A stretch of DNA of 64,000 bases from Bosea vestrisii (lineage in GTDB: Bacteria > Pseudomonadota > Alphaproteobacteria > Rhizobiales > Beijerinckiaceae): contig NZ_CP126307.1 of the NCBI RefSeq assembly GCF_030144325.1, positions 5,360,001 to 5,424,000 of the forward strand, given 5' to 3'. The translations under genes were made by a program, and so were the position numbers. Numbering within the stretch: position 1 is the first letter of the stretch; each line of letters starts with the position of its first letter. Below are positions 43,888-52,186 of this stretch, in pieces. The notes beneath the pieces were generated by a model. It searched no databases. It saw only the letters and a program-made list of their open reading frames with translations, and was not told where the DNA came from.

Positions 43888-46800
43888 ATGAACCTCTCGA
43901 AGTTCTTCATCGACCGGCCGATCTTCGCCGGCGTCCTCTCCGTCCTGATCTTCCTCGCCGGCCTGCTGGCGCTCAGGGCCCTGCCGATCTCGGAATATCC
44001 CGAGGTCGTGCCGCCGACCGTGGTGGTGCGCGCGCAATATCCCGGCGCCAACCCGCGCGTCATCGCCGAGACCGTGGCGACGCCGATCGAGGAGCAGATC
44101 AACGGCGTCGAAGGCATGCTCTACATGTCGAGCCAGGCGACGACCGACGGCGTGATGACGCTGAACGTCACCTTCAAGCTCGGCACCGACCCGGACAAGG
44201 CCCAGCAGCTGGTCCAGAACCGCGTCAGCCAGGCTGAACCTCGCCTGCCCGAGGAGGTGCGCCGCCTCGGCGTCACCACCATCAAGAGCTCGCCGGACCT
44301 GACGATGGTGGTGCACATCACTTCGCCGAACGGTCGCTACGACATGACCTATCTGCGCAACTACGCCGTCCTCAACGTCAAGGACCGGCTGGCGCGCATC
44401 GACGGCGTCGGCCAGGTCCAGCTCTTCGGCTCGGGCGACTATTCGATGCGCGTCTGGCTCGACCCGCAGAAGGTCGCCGAGCACGCCCTCTCGCCCTCCG
44501 ACATCGTCCGCGAGATCCGCGCCCAGAACGTCCAGGCCGCGGCCGGCGTCATTGGCGCCTCGCCGAGCGGGCCGGGGCTCGACCTGCAGCTCTCGGTGAA
44601 CGCGCAGGGCCGCCTCGCCAGCGAGGAGGAGTTCGGCGAGATCATCGTCAAGACCGCCGCGAGCGGCGCCGTCGTCCGCCTGAAGGACGTCTCCCGCATC
44701 GAGCTCGGCGCCGCCGACTATGCGCTGCGCTCGCTGCTCAACGGCAAGTCGGCCGTCGCGGTGCCGATCTTCCAGGCGCCGAACTCGAACGCCATCGCCA
44801 TCGCCGACCGCGTCCAGGAGACGATGCGCGAGATCAAGCAGAACATGCCGGAAGGCGTCGACTACTCGATCGTCTACGACACAACCCAGTTCGTGCGCGC
44901 CTCGATCAAGGCGGTGATCACCACGCTGCTCGAGGCGATCGCGCTGGTCGTGCTCGTCGTCATCGTCTTCTTGCAGACCTGGCGCGCCTCGATCATCCCG
45001 CTGGTCGCCGTGCCGATCTCGGTCGTCGGCACCTTCGCGGTGATGTACCTGCTCGGCTTCTCGATCAACGCGCTCTCGCTGTTCGGCCTCGTGCTGGCGA
45101 TCGGCATCGTCGTCGACGACGCCATCGTCGTGGTCGAGAATGTCGAGCGCAACATCGAGAACGGGCTCTCGCCCCGGGAAGCGACCTACAAGGCGATGCG
45201 CGAGGTCTCAGGGCCGATCATCGCGATCGCGCTCGTCCTCGTCGCGGTCTTCGTGCCGCTCGCCTTCATCAGCGGCCTGACCGGCCAGTTCTATCGCCAG
45301 TTCGCGCTCACCATCGCGATCTCGACGGTGATCTCGGCGATCAACTCGCTGACCTTGTCGCCGGCGCTGGCCGCATTGCTGCTGCGTGGCCATGACGCCC
45401 CCAAGGATGCGCTGACCCGCGGCATGGATTTCCTGTTCGGCTGGTTCTTCCGCGGCTTCAACCGCTTCTTCAACCGCTCCTCGGAGGCCTATGGCGGCGG
45501 CGTCACCCGCATCCTCGGCCGCAAGACGGTGATGCTCGTGGTCTATGCCGGCCTCGTCGGCCTGACCGTCGTGCTCTTCCAGAAGGTGCCGTCGGGCTTC
45601 GTGCCGGGCCAGGACAAGCAGTACCTCGTCGGCTTCGCGCAGCTTCCCGACGCGGCGACGCTCGACCGCACCGAGGACGTCATCCGCAAGATGGACGCGA
45701 TCGCCCTGAAGCATCCCGGCGTCGAGAACGCGATCTCGTTTCCGGGCCTGTCGATCAACGGCTTCACCAACTCGTCCAATGCCGGCATCGTCTTCGTGGC
45801 CTTAAAGCCGTTCGACCAGCGCAAGACGCCCGAGCTCTCGGGCAACGCCATCGCCATGCAGCTCAACAAGGAGTTCGCCGGCATCAAGGAGGCGTTCATC
45901 GCGATGTTCCCGCCGCCGCCCGTCCAGGGCCTCGGCACCATCGGCGGCTTCAAGCTGCAGATCGAGGACCGCGCCGGCCTCGGCTACAAGGCGCTCGACG
46001 AGGCGACCAAGGCCTTCATGGCCAAGGCGGCCGTGGCGCCCGAGCTCGCCGGCATGTTCTCGAGCTTCCAGGTCAACGTGCCGCAGCTCTATGCCGACAT
46101 CGATCGCACCAAGGCGCGCCAGCTCGGCGTTCCCGTCACCGATGTCTTCGAGACGCTGCAGATCTATCTCGGCTCGTCCTATGTGAACGACTTCAACAAG
46201 TTCGGCCGCACCTACACGGTGCGCGTCCAGGCCGATGCGCCTTACCGCGCCTATCAGGAGGACATCGGCAAACTCAAGGTCCGCTCGAACTCGGGCGAGA
46301 TGGTGCCGCTCTCGGCCGTGCTCAATGTCCGCACCGATTCCGGCCCCGAACGGGCGATGCGCTATAACGGCTTCCTCAGCGCCGACATCAATGCCGGCCC
46401 GGCCCCGGGCTTCTCCTCGGGCCAGGCGCAGGATGCGGTCGAGCGCATCGCCGCGGAGACTTTGCCCAAGGGCTTCGCCTTCGAATGGACCGAGCTGACC
46501 TATCAGGAGATCCTGGCCGGCAACTCCGCCATGCTCGTCTTCCCGGTTGCGATCCTGCTCGTCTTCCTGGTGCTGGCGGCGCAGTACGAGAGCCTGACCC
46601 TGCCGGTCGCGATCCTCTTGATCATCCCGATGGGCCTGATGGCGGCGATGGCCGGCGTCTGGTGGAGCGGCGGCGACAACAACGTCTTCACCCAGATCGG
46701 CCTCGTCGTCCTGGTCGGACTATCGGCCAAGAACGCCATCCTGATCGTCGAATTCGCGCGCGAGCTCGAATTCGAGGGCCGCACGCCGGTCGAGGCCGCG

Positions 46801-47070
46801 ATCGAGGCCAGCCGCCTGCGCCTGCGGCCGATCCTGATGACCTCGCTCGCCTTCGTCATGGGCGTGGTGCCCCTCGTGCTCTCGACCGGGGCGGGCGCCG
46901 AGATGCGCCAGGCCATGGGCATCGCGGTCTTCGCCGGCATGATCGGCGTCACCGCCTTCGGCATCTTCCTGACGCCGGTCTTCTACGTGCTGATGCGCAA
47001 GCTCTCGGGCAACAAGCCGCTGCGGCAGCATGGGGAGGAGGGGAAGGAGCACCTCGCCGAGGCGGCTTAG
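43888..47070 (+). CDS. Efflux RND transporter permease subunit (AcrB/MexF type)
   Basis: This 1060-residue hydrophobe/amphiphile efflux pump has MNLSKFFIDRPIFAGVLSVL at its start, AQYPGANPRVIAETVATPIE, the RND motif LGLVLAIGIVVDDAIVVVEN with its proton-relay Asp pair, LAFISGLTGQFYRQFALTIA, and a C-terminal LLIIPMGLMAAMAGVWWSGG. There are twelve membrane segments in two bundles with two large periplasmic loops. It exports drugs or toxic compounds driven by protons. Its adaptor gene upstream is frameshifted. No outer-membrane channel gene is near. Confidence 0.95.
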   Translation: MNLSKFFIDRPIFAGVLSVLIFLAGLLALRALPISEYPEVVPPTVVVRAQYPGANPRVIAETVATPIEEQINGVEGMLYMSSQATTDGVMTLNVTFKLGTDPDKAQQLVQNRVSQAEPRLPEEVRRLGVTTIKSSPDLTMVVHITSPNGRYDMTYLRNYAVLNVKDRLARIDGVGQVQLFGSGDYSMRVWLDPQKVAEHALSPSDIVREIRAQNVQAAAGVIGASPSGPGLDLQLSVNAQGRLASEEEFGEIIVKTAASGAVVRLKDVSRIELGAADYALRSLLNGKSAVAVPIFQAPNSNAIAIADRVQETMREIKQNMPEGVDYSIVYDTTQFVRASIKAVITTLLEAIALVVLVVIVFLQTWRASIIPLVAVPISVVGTFAVMYLLGFSINALSLFGLVLAIGIVVDDAIVVVENVERNIENGLSPREATYKAMREVSGPIIAIALVLVAVFVPLAFISGLTGQFYRQFALTIAISTVISAINSLTLSPALAALLLRGHDAPKDALTRGMDFLFGWFFRGFNRFFNRSSEAYGGGVTRILGRKTVMLVVYAGLVGLTVVLFQKVPSGFVPGQDKQYLVGFAQLPDAATLDRTEDVIRKMDAIALKHPGVENAISFPGLSINGFTNSSNAGIVFVALKPFDQRKTPELSGNAIAMQLNKEFAGIKEAFIAMFPPPPVQGLGTIGGFKLQIEDRAGLGYKALDEATKAFMAKAAVAPELAGMFSSFQVNVPQLYADIDRTKARQLGVPVTDVFETLQIYLGSSYVNDFNKFGRTYTVRVQADAPYRAYQEDIGKLKVRSNSGEMVPLSAVLNVRTDSGPERAMRYNGFLSADINAGPAPGFSSGQAQDAVERIAAETLPKGFAFEWTELTYQEILAGNSAMLVFPVAILLVFLVLAAQYESLTLPVAILLIIPMGLMAAMAGVWWSGGDNNVFTQIGLVVLVGLSAKNAILIVEFARELEFEGRTPVEAAIEASRLRLRPILMTSLAFVMGVVPLVLSTGAGAEMRQAMGIAVFAGMIGVTAFGIFLTPVFYVLMRKLSGNKPLRQHGEEGKEHLAEAA

Positions 47071-47302
47071 GGTAGGGGGCGGCAGGGTTGCGGGGTGGCC
47101 CGCGATCCTGTCGGCATCTGCCTCAGCCACAGCCCCGTCATGCCCGAGTGCATGGTGGGGCTTCGGTTGTCTTGGGCTGGCTGCAACGATGATGCTATTT
47201 GGTGTAGCGTTCCCGGTGTCGCAAAGTTGGCGTGAAGCACCAGCTACAACGCCTATCGTGATCAGCTAGATGCGCCGCGCACAGTGGCATGAAGAATAAG
47301 AG

Positions 47303-48315
47303 ATGGAGAAGACCAAAAAGCCCCCCGTAACGGTGATGCAGCACATTATTCCTGTGATGCATCTTCATCGTTTCGCCGGCACCAATCCACACGGTCACGT
47401 CTGGACCTACCTCAAAAGGGCGGTGAACCGCGCTCGGGGATGCCCGATGCTATCGGCGTTGAACGCCACTTCTATTCATACGAAAACGAGGACGGAACTC
47501 ACGATACTTGGGTTGAGCAGACGCTATCGAGGGTCGAAAGCAGTGCGGAAGAACCCTATCGCAAGCTCCTACGCGCCGAAATACCAAGAGGCGCTGAGCG
47601 TGTCGCGTTCGCCGGATTCCTGGCAACCATGTATTTCAGGACACGGCCTGCTCGTCGTATGGCGGCTGAGATGCAGAGCAGGTTCCTCCAGCTCAGAACC
47701 TTTATGACGGCCAATCACCTCGGCGCGTTCGATACTTTCATCCGCAAGTTCGAGGCTGAGGAAAACAAGACCCTGTCGACTGAGGAGCGAGCTGCGCTCA
47801 AAGCAGGCATGCTTGATCCGAGCGGGTATGAAATGCTCATGCCCAAGCATCGCACGCTCGATATTTTCGAGAATGCGAAACTGATCACGCCTCTGATCCA
47901 CGATATGACATGGACGATCGCCGAACCCGCCAATGGGTTCCTGATCACGTCTGACCAACCGGTCTGCCGCGTCGTTCTCACTGGTTCGGTTCGCCGTCAG
48001 GAGTTCGGCTTTAAGGACAAGGATGTCGAAGTCTCATTCCCCTTAAGTCCGAAACGACTGCTTCTTATGTCGTGGAAGAAGGAGCTGCCGAATATTTTCA
48101 TTGCCGGGCGCGACTTCATCAATCACCGAAACGCCCTTCGCGCGCAGCACGCCGAGGGCGAGATCTACTCCCATATCAAGCACCTTCAAACCGAGCGTCT
48201 AGTCGCGCGCTACAAGATGCATCGTCTCGACATGGCCGGTGGCACGATGCCTGGTCAAAAGCTAATGCCTGTGCGGGTGCCACGCCGCTGGCATTGGGAC
48301 AAACCAAAAGATTGA
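47303..48315 (+). pseudogene. DUF4238 domain-containing protein, broken by a one-base frameshift
   Basis: The protein begins KPPVTVMQHIIPVMHLHRFA and HGHVWTYLKRAVNRAR, then the frame changes at a GGGG run (47436-47439). Adding one G gives ARGMPDAIGVERHFYSYENE and continues to 48315, 337 residues. The pattern QHIIPVMHLHRFA, VWTY, IGVERHFYS and SDQPVCRVVL is that of DUF4238 proteins, found in mobile and defence-type contexts and of unknown function. GC and codon use differ from neighbours, so it looks acquired. The defect may be a sequencing error. Confidence 0.7.
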
Positions 48316-48576
48316 CGCACCGCCCGTAGACGTTCAAGCCTAGCGTTGGAGCGCCAAATGGTCTTCCGACGAGACTGACTGTCGAGGCGTTATTGTCGTT
48401 GGAGAGCCCGCCGGCACTGACGCCCTGCACCGCCAGATCTGCGTCTGCAACGCGTCGCGCCTTCGTGCATGGCGGGGCTCTCGTCGTCCGCGCTACAACG
48501 GCACATCGCCTCGGCCATGGCCCTGTGACACCGGGCGGTCACGCTGAGGGAAGGGGACCAGCCGGTCTCGTGCGGG
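48316..48576. other. Island end with an acyl-CoA dehydrogenase remnant
   Basis: The minus strand over 48391-48460 encodes DADLAVQGVSAGGLSND, like the ADRAMQVFGAGGLSND of the intact dehydrogenase at 49539-50804. A 19-bp stretch (48397-48415) is identical to 49709-49727. The similarity stops at 48396, which looks like a junction with the DUF4238 island. The rest of the stretch has no gene I can support. Confidence 0.45.
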
Positions 48577-48693
48577 ATGATGCGGATGCTCGGGCGCGAC
48601 TTCGACAGCGACGACGCCGAGGGGCTGCGGGGCTACGCAGCCTCTCCAACGACGGCGCTGATGCCCGAGCGCGGCGGGAGGGCCCTTCCTTGA
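48577..48693 (+). CDS. Short ORF fragment upstream of the DUF3108 gene
   Basis: An open frame encodes MMRMLGRDFDSDDAEGLRGY and ends in a TGA that overlaps the TTG start of the DUF3108 gene (TTGA). The frame extends upstream to a stop at 48526 without a good start. It reads like a real protein end (ASPTTALMPERGGRALP), so it may be the 3' part of a gene cut by the island. Confidence 0.35.
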   Translation: MMRMLGRDFDSDDAEGLRGYAASPTTALMPERGGRALP

Positions 48694-49505
48694 CCGGCAT
48701 CGCATCGAGACAGGCCCGCCCAAGGGCCATCGCGGCAGGCGCCCTGATCGCCGGCGCGTTCGCCTGCGCCGCGCCCTCGGCCGCCTCGGCGCGCGAGATG
48801 CGCCTTCGCTACGACGTCACGGTGCTGGGCGGGGTCTCGCTGGGCGAGATCGAGGTGACCTCGATGCTGGATCGCGCCGGCTATCGCATCGAGATCCGCA
48901 CGCGGCCCTACCGGGCGGCCCAGCTCGTCGGGGCTGCCGAGCAATCCGGCAAGGTGGAAGGCCGCTGGGGCCGCAGCGGTCCCGAACCGCGGCTCTATGC
49001 TGCGAACGGCTCATGGCGGGGCCGGGCCTATGTCAGCGAATTGCACTATCCGCGCGGCGTGCCGACGATCCGGCGGCAGGAGCCGTCGAACGAGGACCGC
49101 GAGGCCGTTCCGGCCGAGCTGATCCGCGGCACGGTCGACTCGCTCTCCGGCGTCGCCGGCATGCTCAGGAAGGTGGCGGAGACTGAAGGCTGCGACGGCT
49201 CGACGGCGATCTATGACGGCCGCCGCCGCTCGCTCGCGGTCATGACCTCGTCGGCGAAGGTGCAGGTGAGCGACCAGGGCGCCCTGAATGGTCGCGCGCT
49301 GCGCTGCGGCTTCACCGTCCGGACGATCGCCGGCTTCCGGCATGACGATGATCGCGAGGCGGCGATGCGGCCTTTGAAGGGCTCGGTCCTGATCGCGCTG
49401 CGCGAGGGCGGCGAATTTCCGCTGCCCTTGCGCTTCGAGGTCGAGACGCGCTGGTTCGGCACGGTTGCGGTTCAGCTCGCCGGACCGCCTGTCGCGGCCG
49501 ATTGA
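48690..49505 (+). CDS. DUF3108 domain-containing periplasmic protein
   Basis: The TTG at 48690 gives a 271-residue protein with a Sec signal (RAIAAGALIAGAFACAAPSA, cleavage after ASA). The mature part is the DUF3108 beta-sandwich: MRLRYDVTVLGGVSLGEIEV, GYRIEIRTRPYRAAQLVGAA, and a C-terminal FPLPLRFEVETRWFGTVAVQ. DUF3108 proteins are envelope proteins of unknown role, some beside lipid-transfer genes. A longer frame exists upstream but lacks a signal and overlaps the island junction. It is convergent with the acyl-CoA dehydrogenase gene. Confidence 0.8.
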   Translation: MTGIASRQARPRAIAAGALIAGAFACAAPSAASAREMRLRYDVTVLGGVSLGEIEVTSMLDRAGYRIEIRTRPYRAAQLVGAAEQSGKVEGRWGRSGPEPRLYAANGSWRGRAYVSELHYPRGVPTIRRQEPSNEDREAVPAELIRGTVDSLSGVAGMLRKVAETEGCDGSTAIYDGRRRSLAVMTSSAKVQVSDQGALNGRALRCGFTVRTIAGFRHDDDREAAMRPLKGSVLIALREGGEFPLPLRFEVETRWFGTVAVQLAGPPVAAD

Positions 49506-49538
49506 GAGCCTGCGATCGGTCGATCGGAGTGGCTGCCG

Positions 49539-50804
49539 CTACCCCTTCACATACGGCCGCAGCACGCCCTGTTCCGCGAAGGTGCTGCGGTTGCTCTCCT
49601 TGCGCTTCCTGATCTCGGCGCGGGCGATGGTGCGCAGGTGGACCTCGTCCGGCCCGTCGATGAAGCGCAGGGCCCGGCCCCAGCTGTAGATGAAGGCGAG
49701 CGGGGTATCGTTGGAGAGCCCGCCGGCGCCAAAAACCTGCATCGCCCGGTCGGCGATCTTGGTCTGCAGCCGCGTCGCCGCGACCTTGATCGCCGAGACC
49801 TCGGTGCGCGCGGCCTTGTTGCCGTATTTGTCCATCATCCAGGCGGCGCGCAGGCAGAGCAGGCGGGCCTGGTCGATCTCCATGCGGCCCTCCGCGATCC
49901 AGTCCTGGACATTGGCGTAGTCGGAAAGGTTGCGGCCGAAGGCCTTTCGCTCCAGCGCGCGTTCGACCATCAGTTCGAGCGCGACCTCGCATTGGCCGAT
50001 CGAGCGCATGCAATGGTGGATGCGCCCCGGCCCGAGCCGCGCCTGCGCCAGGGCGAACCCTGCGCCCTCCTCACCGAGCAGGTTTGCCGCCGGCACCCTG
50101 ACCTCAGTGAAGTCGGTCTCGGTGTGGCCCTCGAGCGAATAATGGTTCAGCAGCGGCAGGTTGCGCATCACGCTGAGGCCGGGCGAATCCATCGGCACGA
50201 TGATCATGCTGTGGCGCTTGTGCGGATCGGCCTCGGGGCGCGGATCGGACAGGCCCATGACGATGCAGAACCTGACCTTCGGGTGCAGCGCACCGGTCGT
50301 CCACCATTTGCGGCCGTTGACGACGTAATGGTCGCCGTCGCGGATGATCGTGGTCTGCAGGTTGGTCGGGTCGGAGGAGGCGACGCCGGGCTCGGTGATC
50401 CCGACGCAGGAGCGGATCTCGCCGTTGAGCAGCGGGTTCAGCCAGCGTTCGCGCTGCTCTTGCGTCGCGAACATGTGCAGGATTTCCATGTTGCCGGTGT
50501 CGGGGGCGTTGCAGTTGAACACCTCCGACGACCAGTAGATCCGGCCCATGATCTCGGCGAGCGGGGCGTATTCGAGGTTGCTCAGCCGCGTGCCGGGCTC
50601 GTCCGGTTTCAGTGCCGGCAGGAAGAGGTTCCAGAGCCCCTCGGCCTTCGCCTTGGCCTTGAGGCCGTCGATCAGCGCGCTCGGATAGCGTCCGGCCTCG
50701 ACCTCGTGCTTCCAGGCGGCGTCGGCCGGCTGGACGTGGGCATCCATGAAGGCCTGTAAGCTGGCGCGCAGTTCCTCGACCCTGGCCGAATAGGCGAAAT
50801 CCAT
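49539..50804 (-). CDS. Acyl-CoA dehydrogenase
   Basis: This 421-residue protein of the ACAD10/11-like group has RSCVGITEPGVASSDPTNLQ, YVVNGRKWWTTGALHP, GEEGAGFALAQARLGPGRIH, the SIGQCEVALELMVERAL helix, FGRNLSDYANVQDWIAEGRM, and the C-terminal QVFGAGGLSNDTPLAFIYSW and GPDEVHLRTIARAEIRKR. It likely oxidises a long or branched acyl-CoA. A gene for an APH-type phosphotransferase lies just after it on the same strand across a repeat; in ACAD10/11 the two domains are one protein, which supports a shared pathway for hydroxy-acyl-CoA. Confidence 0.92.
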   Translation of the reverse strand: MDFAYSARVEELRASLQAFMDAHVQPADAAWKHEVEAGRYPSALIDGLKAKAKAEGLWNLFLPALKPDEPGTRLSNLEYAPLAEIMGRIYWSSEVFNCNAPDTGNMEILHMFATQEQRERWLNPLLNGEIRSCVGITEPGVASSDPTNLQTTIIRDGDHYVVNGRKWWTTGALHPKVRFCIVMGLSDPRPEADPHKRHSMIIVPMDSPGLSVMRNLPLLNHYSLEGHTETDFTEVRVPAANLLGEEGAGFALAQARLGPGRIHHCMRSIGQCEVALELMVERALERKAFGRNLSDYANVQDWIAEGRMEIDQARLLCLRAAWMMDKYGNKAARTEVSAIKVAATRLQTKIADRAMQVFGAGGLSNDTPLAFIYSWGRALRFIDGPDEVHLRTIARAEIRKRKESNRSTFAEQGVLRPYVKG

Positions 50805-50837
50805 GGTGCTCTCCTCTAGTCCAGGGCGTCATGCTCG

Positions 50838-51091
50838 GGGAACCCTTCTCCCGGATGGATACCTCTGCAAAATGCAAGGCGAGGCTCCTCCCTTCCCCCC
50901 TTGTGGGGAAGGGTATGGGGATGGGGGCGAACGACCGGGTGCGCGGTTGTCTGTAGCAAGCGGATCGGCCGGTCTCGCGGCAAGGAGCTCCGACTTTCCG
51001 CCCCCCACCCCTGCCCCTCCCCACAAGGGGGAGGGGTTCCCGCGCCTCAATTTGGTGTCGCAGAGGAAACCACTCGGGAAACGGGTTCCCC
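50838..51091. repeat. Composite inverted repeat with two hairpins
   Basis: The outer parts (GGAACCCTTCTCCCGG and the inverse CGGGAAACGGGTTCCCC) face each other. Inside are two related hairpins, CCCTTCCCC/GGGGAAGGG (50890-50913) and CCCCTCCCC/GGGGAGGGG (51014-51036), themselves inverted copies. The unit fills the 294-bp gap between the phosphotransferase and dehydrogenase genes. No gene is seen. Confidence 0.75.
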
Positions 51092-51098
51092 GCGCCCT

Positions 51099-52148
51099 TC
51101 ACTCCGCGCCCTCGACCAACGCTTCCGCCCGCAACGCAAAACTCTCCGCCATCGCGCCGACCGCCACCGCATTCTCGGCGGCGGCGTTCCCTGTCTTCGC
51201 CCGCGCTGCGATGCCGTCGAGGATGACGGCGAAGCGGAACAGCGAGAAGGCGAGGTGGAAGAGGCCCGGCCCCAGCGCCCCGCCGGCGGCGGCGCAATAG
51301 CGGGCGATGTATTCGTCTTGCGTCGGGATGCCGAGCGCCTCGCGATCGAGCCCGACGATGCCGGCATACATGTCCGGCGTCGAATGCCAGGGCAGGCAGG
51401 AGAAGGCGACATCGGAGAGCGGGTGGCCGAGCGTCGAGAGCTCCCAGTCGAGCACCGCGACGATGCGCGGCTCGTTCGGCGCGAACATCAGGTTGCCCAG
51501 GCGGAAATCGCCATGGACGATGCTGGTCTCCGGCGTCTCGTCGAGATTGCTGCCGAGCCAGTCGATCAACCGGTCGATCGCGGGGATGTCGCGCGTCTTC
51601 GTTTCGCGCCATTGCCGGCCCCAGCGCGTGAGCTGCCGGGCATAGTAATTGCCGGGCTTGCCGAAATCGGCGAGGCCGGCGCCCTGCCAGTCGAAGCCGT
51701 GCAGCGCCGCCAGCGCCTCGGCCATGGCGAAGTACATGGCTCGGCGCTCGTCAGGCTTCGCACCGGGCAAGGCGGTGTCGTGGAAGACACGGCCGTCGAG
51801 CCGCTCCATCAGGTAGAACGGCGTGCCGACGACGTCGTCCGCCTCATGCAGCAGCAGCACCGGCGGGACCGGCACGGCCGAGCCGGCGAGCGCCTTGAGG
51901 ATGCGGTATTCACGCTCGACGGCATGAGCCGAGGGCAACAACGGCCCCGGCGGCTTCTTGCGCAGGACGAGCCGCGTGCCGGCATCGGGATAGGAGACGA
52001 AGAAGGTCGGGTTCGACTGGCCGCCGCTGATCCGTTCGATCGCCATGGGTCCGTCGGCTCGCCCGGGCAGCGCGGAGCGCAGGAAGGCATCGAGCCGGGC
52101 GGGATCGAATTCGGGCGGGGCGGAGGGGGTGGCCGGCATGGCCGGCAT
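51099..52148 (-). CDS. Phosphotransferase family protein (APH / ACAD10-N-like)
   Basis: This ~349-residue protein has the aminoglycoside-phosphotransferase/choline-kinase fold: ISGGQSNPTFFV, TRLVLRKKPPGPLLPSAHAV, EREYRILKALAG, TPFYLMERLDG, the catalytic loop IVHGDFRLGNLMF (Asp in HGD) and VAVLDWELSTLGHPLSDVAF (metal-binding D). Such proteins phosphorylate 4-hydroxyacyl-CoA in ACAD10/11 systems; drug resistance is less likely. It is downstream of the kinase/USP gene, beginning about 40 bp after its stop. Starts at 52148 and 52139 are both possible. Confidence 0.88.
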   Translation of the reverse strand: MPAMPATPSAPPEFDPARLDAFLRSALPGRADGPMAIERISGGQSNPTFFVSYPDAGTRLVLRKKPPGPLLPSAHAVEREYRILKALAGSAVPVPPVLLLHEADDVVGTPFYLMERLDGRVFHDTALPGAKPDERRAMYFAMAEALAALHGFDWQGAGLADFGKPGNYYARQLTRWGRQWRETKTRDIPAIDRLIDWLGSNLDETPETSIVHGDFRLGNLMFAPNEPRIVAVLDWELSTLGHPLSDVAFSCLPWHSTPDMYAGIVGLDREALGIPTQDEYIARYCAAAGGALGPGLFHLAFSLFRFAVILDGIAARAKTGNAAAENAVAVGAMAESFALRAEALVEGAE

Positions 52149-52186
52149 ATTCGGAGGCAGAGGCGGGGAGGTCAACGCGTGTTGGC

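Noticed and set aside
48393..48690. Extended start of the DUF3108 protein at 48393
   Set aside because: The extra ~99 residues overlap the dehydrogenase remnant on the other strand and would hide the signal peptide, so the TTG at 48690 is preferred.
51099..52148. Aminoglycoside resistance gene
   Set aside because: The APH fold is shared, but position beside an ACAD10/11-like dehydrogenase and sequence type favour an acyl-CoA role.
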